From: Basidiobolus meristosporus CBS 931.73 | Lineage: Eukaryota > Basidiobolomycota > Basidiobolomycetes > Basidiobolales > Basidiobolaceae | Assembly (NCBI GenBank): GCA_002104905.1 | Contig: MCFE01000929.1 | Location: 1-25,592, forward strand | Length of the DNA stretch: 25,592 bases | Direction of reading: 5' to 3' | In this document: positions 1-9,626 of the stretch, one piece after another | How positions within the stretch are numbered: position 1 is the first letter of the stretch | How the letters are laid out: every line of letters starts with the position of its first letter | Notes under the pieces: generated by a model | Seen by the model: the letters and a program-made list of their open reading frames with translations, nothing else | Databases searched by the model: none | Told to the model about the DNA's origin: nothing | Made by a program: the position numbers and the translations under genes

Positions 1-900
1 TCAAGGCCAATCAGAATGTGCTTATCATGATCACATGACATCCCTGGCCTTCATGATTTCAGCCAAATCAAGTGATGAAGAAATCCTAGTTCCTTCTAGA
101 AAGGTCTACTACATTCTAGCAAACTTCTTGGAAAGCTCCAAGTCAACATTACACAATGGAACATTCTATGGAAGCTTCCCATTGGAATTATGTAGTCCAT
201 ACTCATATATGGTAATTACTATGTCCACATGACCTAGTCACATTGATCAGCTGAGACCAAGACATATCCCCATGTTGATATTCTAGTTTGTTCTTTAGTA
301 TATTTCTATCTTGGCACACTTACTGTGCCACACCTCAGAACCCCATCAGTATTAGCCAATATCTCTTGGCATCCATGTTGCCAAAAAGTATATATAGTCT
401 TATCCCCCTTATGTATTCCTCAGTCTGATAAACACAGGTCTTGAATAAACAGCCTTGCCTTGGAAATCTGCCATGCCTTGGAAACACATATGGCCTTGTT
501 GATCCACACCTAAGTCCATTCCTGGTCCTGCCTTGCCTAGCTCTACTCTCCTGCCTTGTGTCTATTCATATCAGTTTTATCTGACTGCTCCTGACTTACC
601 TGTGGATCTCTGCCTTCTACCCAAAGTTCTTGAAAAGAACTTGTAAAGGAATACCTACCATAAGTATCACCCTGAATCTTTCCCTAGTCATGTCCTCTAA
701 AGGCAAAGATACTTTACCTTTGTAAGATTATTGGCCAAAGCTGCATTCACTTTATTACCCTGCTGGTGTAGTTTACAGTTGTTACAGTATTAAAAGCTTT
801 AGTACAATACTCTATCAAAGGACATTAAAGCCAGTACCTTCTGAAGTGACGCTAATGTATTCAAAGTTGGGGATTGTGGCTCAATAATTGTATTCTTGAC
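1..900 (+). repeat. 5' LTR and leader of decayed Ty3/Gypsy element 1 (left end outside window)
   Basis: This stretch lies just upstream of a gag/protease reading frame and holds a TATA-like box (389-397) followed by AATAAA (444-449), the order expected in an LTR. Its right part, about 640-900, is clearly similar to the right part of the LTR blocks at 10381-11453 and 7275-8348: all share the stretch with CTGCTGGTG, TTTACAGTTGTT and GTTGGGGATTGT. The exact LTR end and primer-binding site cannot be fixed, and the left end is probably outside the window. I could find only one CG dinucleotide in the first 1,000 bases, at about 849. Confidence 0.55.
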
Positions 901-992
901 AAACTAGTGGCTTTATAACCCACAAATTAGCTAGCAATATCCAGTACTCCTGAACAAGTCCAAGAGACTTCTCTGCCTCCTGCTACCATGAC

Positions 993-1928
993 ATGTCCAG
1001 CCCAGAGTATAACTTTGCAAGTCTCATGGCTGCCTTTGCCCAGCTGCAACAAGACAATGCAGACCTCAGAAACTCTGTTGCTCAGCTCCAGAGCCAAAAT
1101 GCTCAGCAGCCTATCCAGGCTCCATCCTACCATGATCCTAAGATCACTTCCACTACCAAGCTCAGTGGCTGCCAGAGCAAATTCCAAGGTTTCATCAACA
1201 TAGTGAAACACCACTTGTCACTACAACCCAATCAGTCCCCAATAGATCAAGCAAAAGTTGGTTATATATCTAACCTGCTGACTGGAACTGCCCAGAACTG
1301 GCTCTCCCCTTTGGTGGGAACCAACTCCCCTCTACTCAGCAACTACCATGCCTTCCTCACAGAAATGGAGCTAGCATTTGGCAACATTGACCAAGCCAGA
1401 ACTGCTGCCAACAAGATCAAGAACTTGAAGCAAGGAAACAGACCTGCATCTGTATATGCTTCTAAATTTTGGCTACTAGCCAGTGATTTGAGCCTTTGGG
1501 GTGATGCGGCCCTAATTAGACAATTTCAAGATGGGCTCTATGATTAAGTCAGTGACCTACTCCTCACTCTCCCTGACCCAACCACCTTGGGTGAAGCTAT
1601 TCATGATGCAATCCAATGTGTCAATGTGTGTCTTTTCCAGAAGAAACAGAAATCCCAACAGGTTTATCAGCCAACCTCCTTCCCAGTAACCCAGTCACCC
1701 AATACTAAGCCTGATGATCCTATGCAAATTGACAGTGCTAAATATAAGAAACTTACAAAAGAAGAAAGATCTAGACATCAACAAGCAAACCTCTGCCTTT
1801 ACTGTGGCCAGCCAGACTGCCTTACCAAGTCTTGTCCTAACAAGAATTCAAGCTTCAAGCTCCTGCAATCATCCAGCAAACAGTCTTCTCCTGAATTATT
1901 GGGAAACTCCAATGTCCAGTTACAATGA
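993..1928 (+). pseudogene. gag: Ty3/Gypsy Gag, broken by an in-frame stop
   Basis: Gag is the structural protein that forms the retrotransposon particle. The frame opens at an ATG just after the leader and begins with a Gln-rich, coiled-coil-like N terminus (AQLQQDNADL). A typical Ty3 Gag core follows, with NWLSPLV, a phenylalanine-glycine step (AFGNID), LKQGNRPASVYASKF and a QFQDGLYD ending. A TAA at 1545-1547 interrupts the frame; CAA would restore it. The same frame continues from 1548 to the stop at 1926-1928. A zinc-knuckle region (1794-1835) reads C-x2-C-x4-C-x4-C, with Cys (1818-1820) where His is normal. Protease then follows in another frame, so a frameshift separates the two. Family assignment is firm and the element is non-functional. 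Confidence 0.85.
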
Positions 1929-2553
1929 CAGGCTTGCAACTGGACCCTCCAACAAAAATTCAGCATATTCAAGAAAATCATATGCTACCAAGTCCATGCA
2001 GTCCTTAAGAATGCCTGTCAGCATCTACATCCCTGAATCCAGCCCTGTCTGTGTCCTTGCCCTCATAGATTCTGGTGCTTCCTCCTGTTTCATCAACCAG
2101 TCATTTGACCAGAAGCACAAAATCCCCACTATCCTTAAATCCTGTGCTGTCCAGGTAGAAGATATTGATGGTAGATCCCTCTCTTCTGGTGCTGTTACCC
2201 ATGAGACATGTCTACTCCAGCTGTCCAGTACTGGTCACCACAAGACACTAGCCTTCAACATCATCAATTCTCCCCACTGCTCCATAGTCCTTGGAAGCTC
2301 ATGGCTTAGTCACCATAACCCAGCTATCAACTGGAAGACCAAAATCCTGACATTCCTCAGAGTCCACCATGTCAACTCCATGAAGCCACCTGATTTTTCA
2401 GGTAGAGAAGTACCATTTCCTATGCTACCCCAGACCCAGGAGCCCATCATCACTGAGGGAACCCCCTCCAATGGAATATCTGCCAGGTATTAAGAGTTTG
2501 CCCATGTCTTTGACAAGAAGAAAGCCAAACCACTCCCAACCCGTAAACCCTAA
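1929..2553 (+). pseudogene. Ty3/Gypsy aspartic protease and start of pol, truncated before reverse transcriptase
   Basis: The frame shifted by one relative to Gag carries a retroviral-type aspartic protease: ALIDSGASSCFI, with the catalytic Asp at 2068-2070, and the conserved flap/end motif IVLGSSWLSHHNPAINW near 2285-2335. After this comes the linker that usually precedes reverse transcriptase (EFAHVFDKKKAKPLP). The frame is broken by TAA at 2491-2493 and again at 2551-2553; both would be CAA in an intact copy. Nothing resembling reverse transcriptase, RNase H or integrase follows, so the element is truncated at about 2,560 or invaded by another sequence. The protease sits directly downstream of the gag remnant, as in complete Ty3 elements. 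Confidence 0.85.
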
Positions 2554-2659
2554 AAGTCTACCCAAGCCAGAGACAGGGAAGCATGAGAAAGAAGCAGCAG
2601 TTTGCACCAATAAATGCCAACAGTGCAGAACAGGCTGATTCCCATAATAACCAGTAAGA

Positions 2660-3110
2660 ATTACCAACAAGAAAACAGTTGCTTTCTCAAGAGTTGGAAG
2701 TGCCACCAGTTGAGCCACATTCCAGTGAGGTAGATGAGTTTGCTGAGAAATTCAACTTGTCTATCACTGCCTCCACATCCTTCATTGTAGACAGAGTGGA
2801 GATCCCACTAACAAACAAAGCAACAATGTCAAGAGGGCAAAGACTATCACAATACCTACAGTGGAGTTTTGGAACATCAATAGGCACATCATGAGGTTGC
2901 AGCACTTCTGCAAGCGCAGTAGTTGAGAATATGCATTTGGATACTGCAAAGATTTATTGCAAAAACTGGCAGATGAGATGCTAGACCTTGCATTGACAGC
3001 TGGAGAGCAGAATGTATGAGAGCCAGTGAATGAATGGTAGCATAAAGCCAAAGGATTCCCACCAAGGTCATGGAAAATGGGCATCACAGTACAAGTATTT
3101 ACTGAGTAGT
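2660..3110 (+). pseudogene. unidentified decayed reading frame
   Basis: Frame +3 is open from about 2679 to 2894 and encodes an acidic stretch (SSEVDEFAEKFNL). A neighbouring frame continues with readable sequence (EYAFGYCKDLLQKLADEMLD, then EPVNEW and GFPPRSWKMG), interrupted by TGA and TAG codons. The even amino-acid composition across the breaks suggests a former protein and not random sequence. I do not recognise the family. It lies between the truncated protease and tnp2 copy A and could be part of either or of a separate insertion. Confidence 0.3.
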
Positions 3111-3590
3111 GGATTTAATGGAGTTACTTGTTGCCTGTGGGGTTGGGCTTAATGTTAATGTTGGGTAAAAGGACTTATTCAGGTCAATACAATTTGTAAT
3201 TGTGGTACAAATGAAGCTTCAATGTAAATAAATCAATTTGTATGTATGAAAAGTAAGAGAATTGATCAGGTCAGTAAGTAAGGAGTGTGAAAAAGAGGCA
3301 ATAGCTAATCAATGAACACAAGCATAGGAGGTAACTGAGTGTCTGGGATAAGAAAGTGTGAAAATTGGCAAAGAACCAATCAAAGGCTAATAATGTATTG
3401 TTGTGATGAAAGATTTTGATCAAGTGTTTTGAGAAAACTGGGATGCAGTTTTTTTCAACAGTCTTTGCATGGTGTCCTGACTGAATCAATACCTTTTAGT
3501 AATAAAACTTTAATTTTGTGATTGCCTCTTGACAGTGTTAGCATAATTATTTCTAATAGGGAATACAGACTTCTGTTGGTATTATCATAG
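3111..3590. other. AT-rich spacer, nothing recognised
   Basis: No convincing coding frame, repeat unit or RNA gene is seen on either strand. The sequence is AT-rich with short A and T runs. Confidence 0.5.
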
Positions 3591-3599
3591 CAGTACAGT

Positions 3600-5440
3600 G
3601 GCCTTCAGCTAGTCCTGTACAATGCTACCATGCCAATTTACTAGATGGTATTTCATTTTTTTACCTCTCCTTGTGCCATTCCGTTATTATTCTGTAAATC
3701 ACACTTTAAATGCTTACCCCCTGACACCAGGAGTATTCCTAATATAGCTTTAATAAAAAAAACAATGGCCTCTGGCTTGCTAACCTCTATATTTGCATAT
3801 ACATGCGGCTATTAAATAACTTCTATCACCTTGACTCTATGGCATCTCAGAGTGATACTTGTAAAGTGGATATGCACCTTGTATGCTTTGTAGCATATAG
3901 ATCTTGCCAACATATGCTTGATTATTGTCACTTTGGTCATTAATACCTCTTGAATAATCACAAATACTTTTCTGTACTTGATCAGTATACTTCTTCTCTC
4001 TACTGGACTCTGGCCCCCCTTATTAGTGTGCTATGATTCTTAATTGTATAAATTGTGACTGAAAGATGCATAAATCAGCTGGTACATAGAGAAACATGGC
4101 ATTTTTTGGTAAAGTAGTCCTGATAAAAATTAGCAGATAGTTGCACTCAACCCAGCCTTGCCTTACCAAACTGATTACCCACACATTGGGACTACTTAGC
4201 TTCTTGATGTCATAGGTATTGGTGTCTCCATGTGCACATCTGCCATCAGTACTTTACCAACTCTTCCTGCCTGTCCCCCATATGTCCACACATCAGATTC
4301 ATGACAGAATTAAAGGTAATATATTTAAGGAGATTAGGTTATAGCCCTACTAGCAGCTTAGCTTGTCTTCCTAACCCCCACACATCCACTCCACAGCAAA
4401 CCCACACAGAGTGAAGTAAGGTCCAATATTCTCCACATACCAAGCAAGTTGTAGTTGAGAATGATCCAGTAGTGGCAAAGATCTATGTACTCCGCTGTAT
4501 GCTTGTGGTATAGCTGCCCAAGTCCTGGCACACACTCCTTGCATGCATGCTATAAATGATCAAAAATAGCGTAGGTGAGCTGATTCTGGATATACACTGC
4601 TACAGTGTCTACATATGATTCCCAATGCTCCCAATGTACTCTGGGCAGAGGTCACTTCAGAAGGCCACATAAGTAAGTACATATCCAGCTCATCCAGTCC
4701 TTGTATTTGTATTGTTGCATATGCACATGAATACTAATTGGAGCTTGTGAGAAGTATATTGAGTAACAGATACTCCATAATAGCTTGCTAATGCTCTCAG
4801 ACTTCCCATATATCTTAAAGAACTCATTTAGCTCTGAATACCCCATGGGTATCCTAGTCATCAGTGTTGAGATATTGCTGCATAGAACTACATATTGATT
4901 GCAGTAAAAAAACTTTTGCTCCAACAGATTCCCTGCATCTTATGTATCTCTAGTTGCCAATTAATTCTGTACTCTGACCAATGCCTTATAATTTGTCAGC
5001 TTTGCTGCAATTGCATGCTGAATTCTCTAAATTCTCTCTGTGGAAGGATGATGATCTTAGTGCTGGTGGCTAGATGGTTATAATACATGGGACTATGAAG
5101 AAAATCCTCTTAATCTCTCACATTTAATAGCAACACTGTCTATTGCAAGTGGAAAAGCTAACTATCTTGCTGATGGCTGGAGTATTTCTAATGTTGATTA
5201 TAACCTGTACTTTACCTCAACTCCCATCTGCCAGCAACCTGTTATGCAGCACAAAAGATTCATCCAATAATGGATACAGGCAGCTATCCAGGTTGGAAGG
5301 TGATCTGGGCTCAGATATTAGTGAGATTACCATCAGATTTGTGCTCTAACTCTGCACAATTAGTGGCATATCAAGGCTGATGAGACTTAATGGCCAGCAG
5401 GATTTGTTAGTATGATACTTGTGTAAAAAGAACCCACCAA
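3600..5440 (-). pseudogene. tnp2-like (CACTA/EnSpm-type) transposase remnant, copy A
   Basis: DNA transposase remnant, read right to left. It matches copy B at 16785-19213 along its length, in the same orientation. Near 5400 it carries KSCWPLSLISLD, then ISEPRSPSNLDSCLYPLLDE; these correspond to the CWPLIL and LYPLLEEL blocks of the tnp2 family. Further down, GLDELDMYLL (about 4700-4660) and LAWYVENIGPYFT (about 4440-4400) match the helical C-terminal part. Frameshifts and stops occur throughout. Unlike copy B it has only one copy of the segment that is tandemly duplicated there. Similarity to copy B ends at about 5440, so the N-terminal cysteine-rich part is missing. No terminal inverted repeats were located. 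Confidence 0.75.
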
Positions 5441-5639
5441 GTACTATTGCCTACACTTGATTATGCTAATTGGCTATCATGTCATTTTTACACTTTTTAC
5501 ATGATTACTCAATTGGTGGTCATATTTTTCCTGCATACTGGTTAGTTTTTCTGTATAGTATAAAGGTGTAACTTAGCAGCAGACTGCTAGCCAAGTATAA
5601 AACTGTGTTGCAACTGAACAGAATAGTAAGTGAATATTA
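5441..5639. other. spacer between tnp2 copy A and palindrome fragment
   Basis: AT-rich non-coding sequence without a recognisable feature. It ends in the TA (5638-5639) at which a terminus of the palindromic element family begins. Confidence 0.4.
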
Positions 5640-5740
5640 GACTTCCTCCTTTGGATAGTGATACATACTATCAGCCTGTTTATAGTGCCAGATCAATCAG
5701 GCACTCTACAGCACTATCTGGCACTGTAGTTTCTACAACA
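5640..5740. mobile_element. short deletion derivative of the palindromic element family
   Basis: After TA at 5638-5639 the sequence GACTTCCTCCTTTGGATAGTG nearly equals the terminus of the full palindromes (GACTTGTTCCTTTGGATAGTG at 9627). It then jumps to motifs typical of the centre of those elements: ATAGTGCCAGAT, followed about 35 bases later by ATCTGGCACT. This looks like a copy that lost most of both arms. The right boundary is uncertain, because no clear GGAACAAGTC terminus follows. Confidence 0.5.
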
Positions 5741-5820
5741 ATGCCAGTGGTAGGATATAGTTACTGATGATTTTATTTAATCTTACTTATATTGCTTGGA
5801 TTAGTGCTTTCCTTGCATTT

Positions 5821-6142
5821 TTACTCTTCATAATGCTCCAGACACATTTCTCTCAGTGGAAGTCTTCTTGTATGAATGTACTGTGCATTGATAAGTATCT
5901 TAACTATTTTGCATATTTTGCTGTTTTCTCCTATATATGACTTTCCTCTGCACTCACCAGCCAATATGCTAAATCTCTTCAGATATCCAAATATATGCTC
6001 TACCCTCACTTTGAAATGATTAAGTATCTAATTGTAGAGCTTCTACTTCCTGCTAAGCACATCATTCCTTGGCTTCCTATATGCTGTAATACATCCTAAT
6101 CTCTGACAATTCTCTCCTATATAAGCTAAGTCTGTCATACAT
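5821..6142 (-). pseudogene. DDE_Tnp_4-like (Harbinger/IS5-type) transposase, C-terminal half
   Basis: Read on the minus strand from 6138, one frame gives MTDLAYIGENCQ, then ITAYRKPRNDVLSRK and KVRVEHIFGYLKRFSIL, ending in the stop at 5821-5823. These match the second half of DDE_Tnp_4 transposases. There the catalytic Asp sits in a [A/T]DLGYxG motif, a PYKKPRN block follows, and the catalytic Glu lies in RVEHxFGxLK. Two in-frame TAG stops (6028-6030 and one about 15 bases upstream of it in reading direction) would both be CAG if unmutated. The N-terminal half lies at 6878-7250, beyond palindromic copy 1. Domain assignment rests on motif recognition; no search could be run. Confidence 0.75.
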
Positions 6143-6144
6143 TA

Positions 6145-6875
6145 GACTTGTTCCATTGGATAGTGTCACATTGAGCCATGAGTGCCAAATGATGCCATAG
6201 TGTGCCAAGGAGGCCAAGTGAGCCTATGCTTGGCCACAGAGTGTGAAACACAGCTCTGCATCTTCATGCAGAGCAGCCCCTATGTTTCACTCATTGAGCT
6301 GGAGAAAATCCACTTTTTGACCTTTTTTTTGGATCAATGTTGTGCAGGAAGTGTAAGAACACAAATAGATTGAAGACATGCATCTGATACTCAATATCCA
6401 TGGCACTCTGAATCTAGCTCCTGTGGCTTGTATCATGTCACAAAAATGCATGGCACTATCTTGGTCCACTGGTACCATCAGGCACTATATTTAAATATAA
6501 GCCCTAAAGTAAAACCTATATAAAGCACTTATAGTGCCAGATAGTACCAGTGGACCAAGATAGTGCCATGTGTTTTTGTGACATGATACAAGCCACAGGA
6601 GCTAGATTCAGAGTGCCATGGGTACTGAGTATCAGATGCATGTCTTCAGTCCTTCTGTGCTCTCCCACATCCTGAGCTACATTGATCCAGTAAAAAAGGT
6701 CAAAAAATGAATTTTCTCCAGCACAATGGGTGAAACACTGGGGCTGCTTTGCATGAAGATGCAAAGCTGTGTTTCACACCCTGTGGCCAAGTATAGGCTC
6801 ACTTGGCTTCCTTGGCACTTTATGGTATCATTTGGCACTCATGGCTCAATGTGGCACTATCCAATGGAACAAGTG
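6145..6875. mobile_element. palindromic foldback/MITE-like element, copy 1 (731 bp)
   Basis: A non-coding element that is almost entirely one inverted repeat. The left arm is 6145-6489 and the right arm about 6530-6875, separated by a loop of about 40 nt. The termini read GACTTGTTCCATTGGATAG on the left, with its complement on the right. It is flanked by TA on both sides (6143-6144 and 6876-6877), consistent with a TA target-site duplication as in Tc1/mariner-type insertions. Arm mismatches are mostly single transitions. It splits a DDE_Tnp_4-like transposase pseudogene. Short open frames inside arise from the repeat and are not genes. Confidence 0.9.
6490..6529. other. loop of palindromic copy 1
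   Basis: This non-palindromic centre (with TTTAAATATA and CCCTAAAGTAA) separates the arms. Because it is asymmetric it marks the orientation of each copy: copies 1 and 2 carry it one way, copies 4 and 5 the other way. Confidence 0.7.
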
Positions 6876-6877
6876 TA

Positions 6878-7250
6878 TTTCTCCCCTCCACTGAATTCTG
6901 GAAAATTTTCTACCCAGAGTGCTTTGTCATGCCTACTTCCAGCAATGGCCTGCTAAACCAGAAGATGTTACCCTCAATGTCAGACAGTGCCTAAAACTTC
7001 ACACAGTGTGCCTTGTACTTGACAGAATAAAAGTGCCTCTACCCTCTAGAAGGTCTTTTAATCCTGACTGGGAAGGTATCCAAAATACTCCTTATATAGA
7101 ACCTGTTGCTGAACACTCCAGGATATGGAAGACTATTGGAGCTTCTGAGCCTAGTATTCCAAGCTTGCTCCAAGTCATTCATGCCCTCTTGAAGGTAGTT
7201 TTCCATTGCTGCCAGCTGGGAAGGAAAGTTTTAGGACTTTTGTTGCCATG
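6878..7250 (-). pseudogene. DDE_Tnp_4-like transposase, N-terminal half
   Basis: Read on the minus strand, one continuous frame gives NDLEQAWNTRLRSSN, PGVFSNRFYIRSILDTF, PVRIKRPS, HFYSVKYKAHCVKF and ALSDIEGNIFWFSRP. This resembles the first half of DDE_Tnp_4 transposases: an Asp in a VVD[GAS]T-like position, then RP, YYSGKxKxH and a xDxxGxI block. Stops occur at 7231-7233, 7039-7041, 6991-6993 and 6910-6912. The last three are TAG and the first TAA; all are convertible to CAG or CAA by one T to C change. The usual HD of the second catalytic region is not clear. Palindromic copy 1 follows immediately and the rest is at 5821-6142. How the gene joins the LTR leader upstream (7275 on) is unresolved. 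Confidence 0.65.
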
Positions 7251-7274
7251 GATGGTAGGATGAAACCTTGTGGC

Positions 7275-8348
7275 GCTGTGGTGGTGTATAGGTCCAAGGG
7301 AGAGATACGTCCAACACTTCTCAAGTGTTTTGTGTGTGGGGTGTTCACTGGGTGCAATAACCTCTGGCAAAAGCTTGCTAGGAATACTTGGGTTCTGTCT
7401 CTAATCTAATGTGAAGGGGAATTAAGCCACAAGCTTGTCAAGGGAAAACTATTGAGCTACAATCCCCAACTTAGTTGGCGTCTTAACAAAAGTATGTGCT
7501 GGGTTCAGCGTCCTTTGAGATGACAATGTACTAAAGCTTCCAAAGTCAAAACAACTGTAAACTCCACCAGCAGGGACTTGATAAGAATGCAGCTTTGGTC
7601 AATAGTTACAAAGACAGAAAAGTATCTTTGCCTGTACAAGAACAAACTTGGGAAAGAATCAAATATAATAAAAGATACCTACTCTGAGTATTCCTCACAA
7701 GTAGTGCCTCCAAGGTCAGTTGGCTGTCAGCGCGGTTTCCTGGGAGTGTCCTGTGGTCTAGGGTTGGAAGTTCAGGTAGCAGCAGGTAGCAGTGATCACA
7801 CTAATCAACAAGTCGGTATATTGATAAAAGGGATGATGATTTATTGTTGAGGGATAGCCTCCCTTATATACTTTTCTTCACTGGCTAAGTGATTACTAAT
7901 CATGATGTTCCAGAAGGTTCCGGAGTTCAATAGAAATCTTAATGACATCAGAATGACCTAAGAATGTTCTAAGTAGGTGCCGGAAGGTTCTAAGAGGCAC
8001 AGCACATCCAACCAATCAGGAATCAGTATTCTGAAACCTGTGTAACATGGGGATACCATATATGGTATGGAAATGGTAGGGATGGTGACACGGGTTGATC
8101 ATGTGTCACGGGTACTGGCGCGGGTACTTGCCTAATATAGAAGCACTTGTAACTAGTAATCTTACATAAAGTGAGGGGTAACTTATGCAATAAGGTAAGC
8201 AGGTGTGATAGTCAACCGGCTTATGGGATAGTACTGATTGGGTAAGACAAATGGGATAAAACTAAAATGAGTGTAGTAGGGATATAGGGAAGTAGAAAAT
8301 AAGGGAATGAGCACATCTGTTAGTGGGTGTCACTGTCACCCCACTACA
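7275..8348 (-). repeat. LTR plus leader block, minus-strand copy (LTR-a)
   Basis: This 1,074-bp block is the reverse complement of the 1,073-bp block at 10381-11453. Read on the minus strand it starts TGTAGTGGGGT at 8348 and contains a TATA box (7862-7870), then AATAAATCATC. It ends in a leader with GTTGGGGATTGTAGCTCAATAG and the shared CACCACCACAGC at 7275. The part right of the TATA also resembles the leader of element 1, which is followed by gag; that is why I call it an LTR. It retains many CG dinucleotides that its partner has lost. No matching second LTR of its own element is present, so it is a solo LTR or a truncated element. Confidence 0.75.
7862..7870 (-). promoter_or_regulatory. 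TATA box of LTR-a
   Basis: GTATATAAGGGAGGC on the minus strand, about 480 bases inside the LTR start and followed closely by AATAAA. The inverted partner copy has AATAAATAAGGGAGGC at the same position, so its TATA box is damaged. The assignment is from sequence pattern only. Confidence 0.5.
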
Positions 8349-8600
8349 GCGCAATAGCTCTTGTAATAGCAGAGAAGCTTAACAGGGGATCTCCTTGAGT
8401 AGATTGGGGTAGATGGTCCATAGTACTTGGTATAGGTATCCTTTGATGTGTTAAAAGGAAGCCCAGTGGTAGTCATAAGATGGATGAGAAATGACCGTTC
8501 CGGTGAGCAAGTTATATCAAAATTGGTAGGTGATAGGTCCAAGGTGAATTGATTGGATTTGGCACAATCAGCTTTGTTTATCTGATTTTCTATGCATTAT
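8349..8600 (-). pseudogene. unidentified reading frame abutting LTR-a
   Basis: On the minus strand a frame stays open from about 8597 to the LTR border, encoding NQFTLDLSPTNFDIT, CSPERSFLIHLM, TTTGLPFNTSKD and SRRSPVKLLCYYK. It then reads into the LTR and stops at 8336-8338. It has no clear start codon and is preceded by a TAA. It keeps CG sites (CACCGGAACGG), unlike its surroundings, which suggests recent coding or a younger insertion. The frame may be an exon cut by the LTR insertion. I do not recognise the family. Confidence 0.35.
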
Positions 8601-8967
8601 GATTAAATCTCCATCAGTTGCCATATATCTAATCATTATGTTGCAAAAATCATGCTCAAACAATGACTTGGTATTTTTATTGATGTTTTACTCAGTAGTC
8701 TATAATTAAATAAGAAATCTGCAAGTGATGGGATCCAATTCATGTCAATGCAATCCCAGATGCAGCACGCATAATATATGGAAGACTCAACAATCACATT
8801 AGTTTTCATATATATTTCATATTAGACCAGGTTGATGCCAATACACTACTGTGTAAGTATCCAAATCCATCACCATGGCCTCTATACCAAGTCTCAACTC
8901 ATCTTTAGTACAACCCAGACAAAACCTATCCCCCAGCTCACAAGCATGGTCTTGACTGGAAAAGCTG

Positions 8968-9315
8968 ATGTTGGATCCATTTGAGTTCTTGCCAAATGAT
9001 TTCAGTATGGCCCAAGTGTGTATGATGAGCCTCCATACAGATACTAGGGCACTACTCATTAATCTAGCAGAACTATATACCTTGGATAGTCCACAGAGAT
9101 GGAAGAACCTGAGTAGAAAGCTATGGCATGAGCTCTACATCATGATGCCAGCAGATGTATGTAAGAAGATGTATAAGAAGGCAAGTATTAAAATCAAGAA
9201 TGAGCTGAGAGTGAGGGGATTTGATGAGGAAGCTGCATGGGAACAATTCAGTTTGCTCAGTACAGGCTGGACACGTCTGTTTGTGGCTCAACTTTGGGAA
9301 TCAAAAGTATTTTGA
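8968..9315 (+). CDS. unidentified reading frame, 115 codons, possibly an exon
   Basis: A lysine- and leucine-rich frame with a plausible protein texture (SPQRWKNLSRKLWHELYIMM, KKMYKKASIKIKNELRV, GFDEEAAWEQFSLL). It has no stop over its length and is preceded by an in-frame TGA about 15 bases upstream of its ATG. A second frame starting at 9333 could be a further exon. I recognise no domain. It lies between the two head-to-head LTR blocks, in a segment that could be a remnant of non-transposon sequence or part of another element. Coding status is uncertain. Confidence 0.35.
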   Translation: MLDPFEFLPNDFSMAQVCMMSLHTDTRALLINLAELYTLDSPQRWKNLSRKLWHELYIMMPADVCKKMYKKASIKIKNELRVRGFDEEAAWEQFSLLSTGWTRLFVAQLWESKVF

Positions 9316-9332
9316 ATGAGTTTTTGTTTTAA

Positions 9333-9581
9333 ATGACTAAAGTATTATGTGATATATTAATAGAGCTAAGTGGCTTCCAAGAGCAATATACACAGGACTC
9401 ATCCAGGCAACAGTTCCAAAGTATCAGACAGAGGGTAAGTAAGCACCTTGAGGAATCAGAAGATGAGCTTCAAGAGGAAGAATACAGACTACAAGCAACA
9501 GCATATAGATTGCACCAACACGCCTTGCTGGATTCCTTACCATCCCTTGCAACTTCAGCATGTCAGTGCATGTCAGTCTAA
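9333..9581 (+). CDS. unidentified acidic, coiled-coil-like reading frame, 82 codons
   Basis: It encodes a Glu- and Gln-rich stretch (RVSKHLEESEDELQEEEYRL) likely to be helical, ending shortly before palindromic copy 2. It is in a different frame from 8968-9315. GGTAAGTAAGC at about 9433 could be a splice donor, so the real product may differ. No family is recognised. It may be the C-terminal part of the preceding unit. Confidence 0.3.
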   Translation: MTKVLCDILIELSGFQEQYTQDSSRQQFQSIRQRVSKHLEESEDELQEEEYRLQATAYRLHQHALLDSLPSLATSACQCMSV

Positions 9582-9626
9582 ACTACACCAACACCTATGA
9601 CAAGAGTGCCCAGCATTAAGTCAATA

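Noticed and set aside
1714-1928. A separate start for the protease frame at 1714
   Set aside because: The first part overlaps the Gag zinc-knuckle region in another frame and has no protease character; the protease is better explained as the continuation of Gag after a frameshift.
6182-6994. Several short open frames in both strands of the palindromic elements
   Set aside because: They recur in mirrored form because of the inverted arms, are short, and show no protein-like conservation; they are by-products of the repeat.
6919-7263. Plus-strand frame of 114 codons right of palindromic copy 1
   Set aside because: It looks protein-like, but the minus strand of the same region gives a series of transposase motifs continued on the other side of the palindrome, so the plus frame is likely a shadow.
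7578-7850. Antisense frame in LTR-a as a real gene
   Set aside because: It lies inside an LTR, has no recognisable domain, and its twin in LTR-b is explained by overall sequence similarity; kept only as a low-interest finding.
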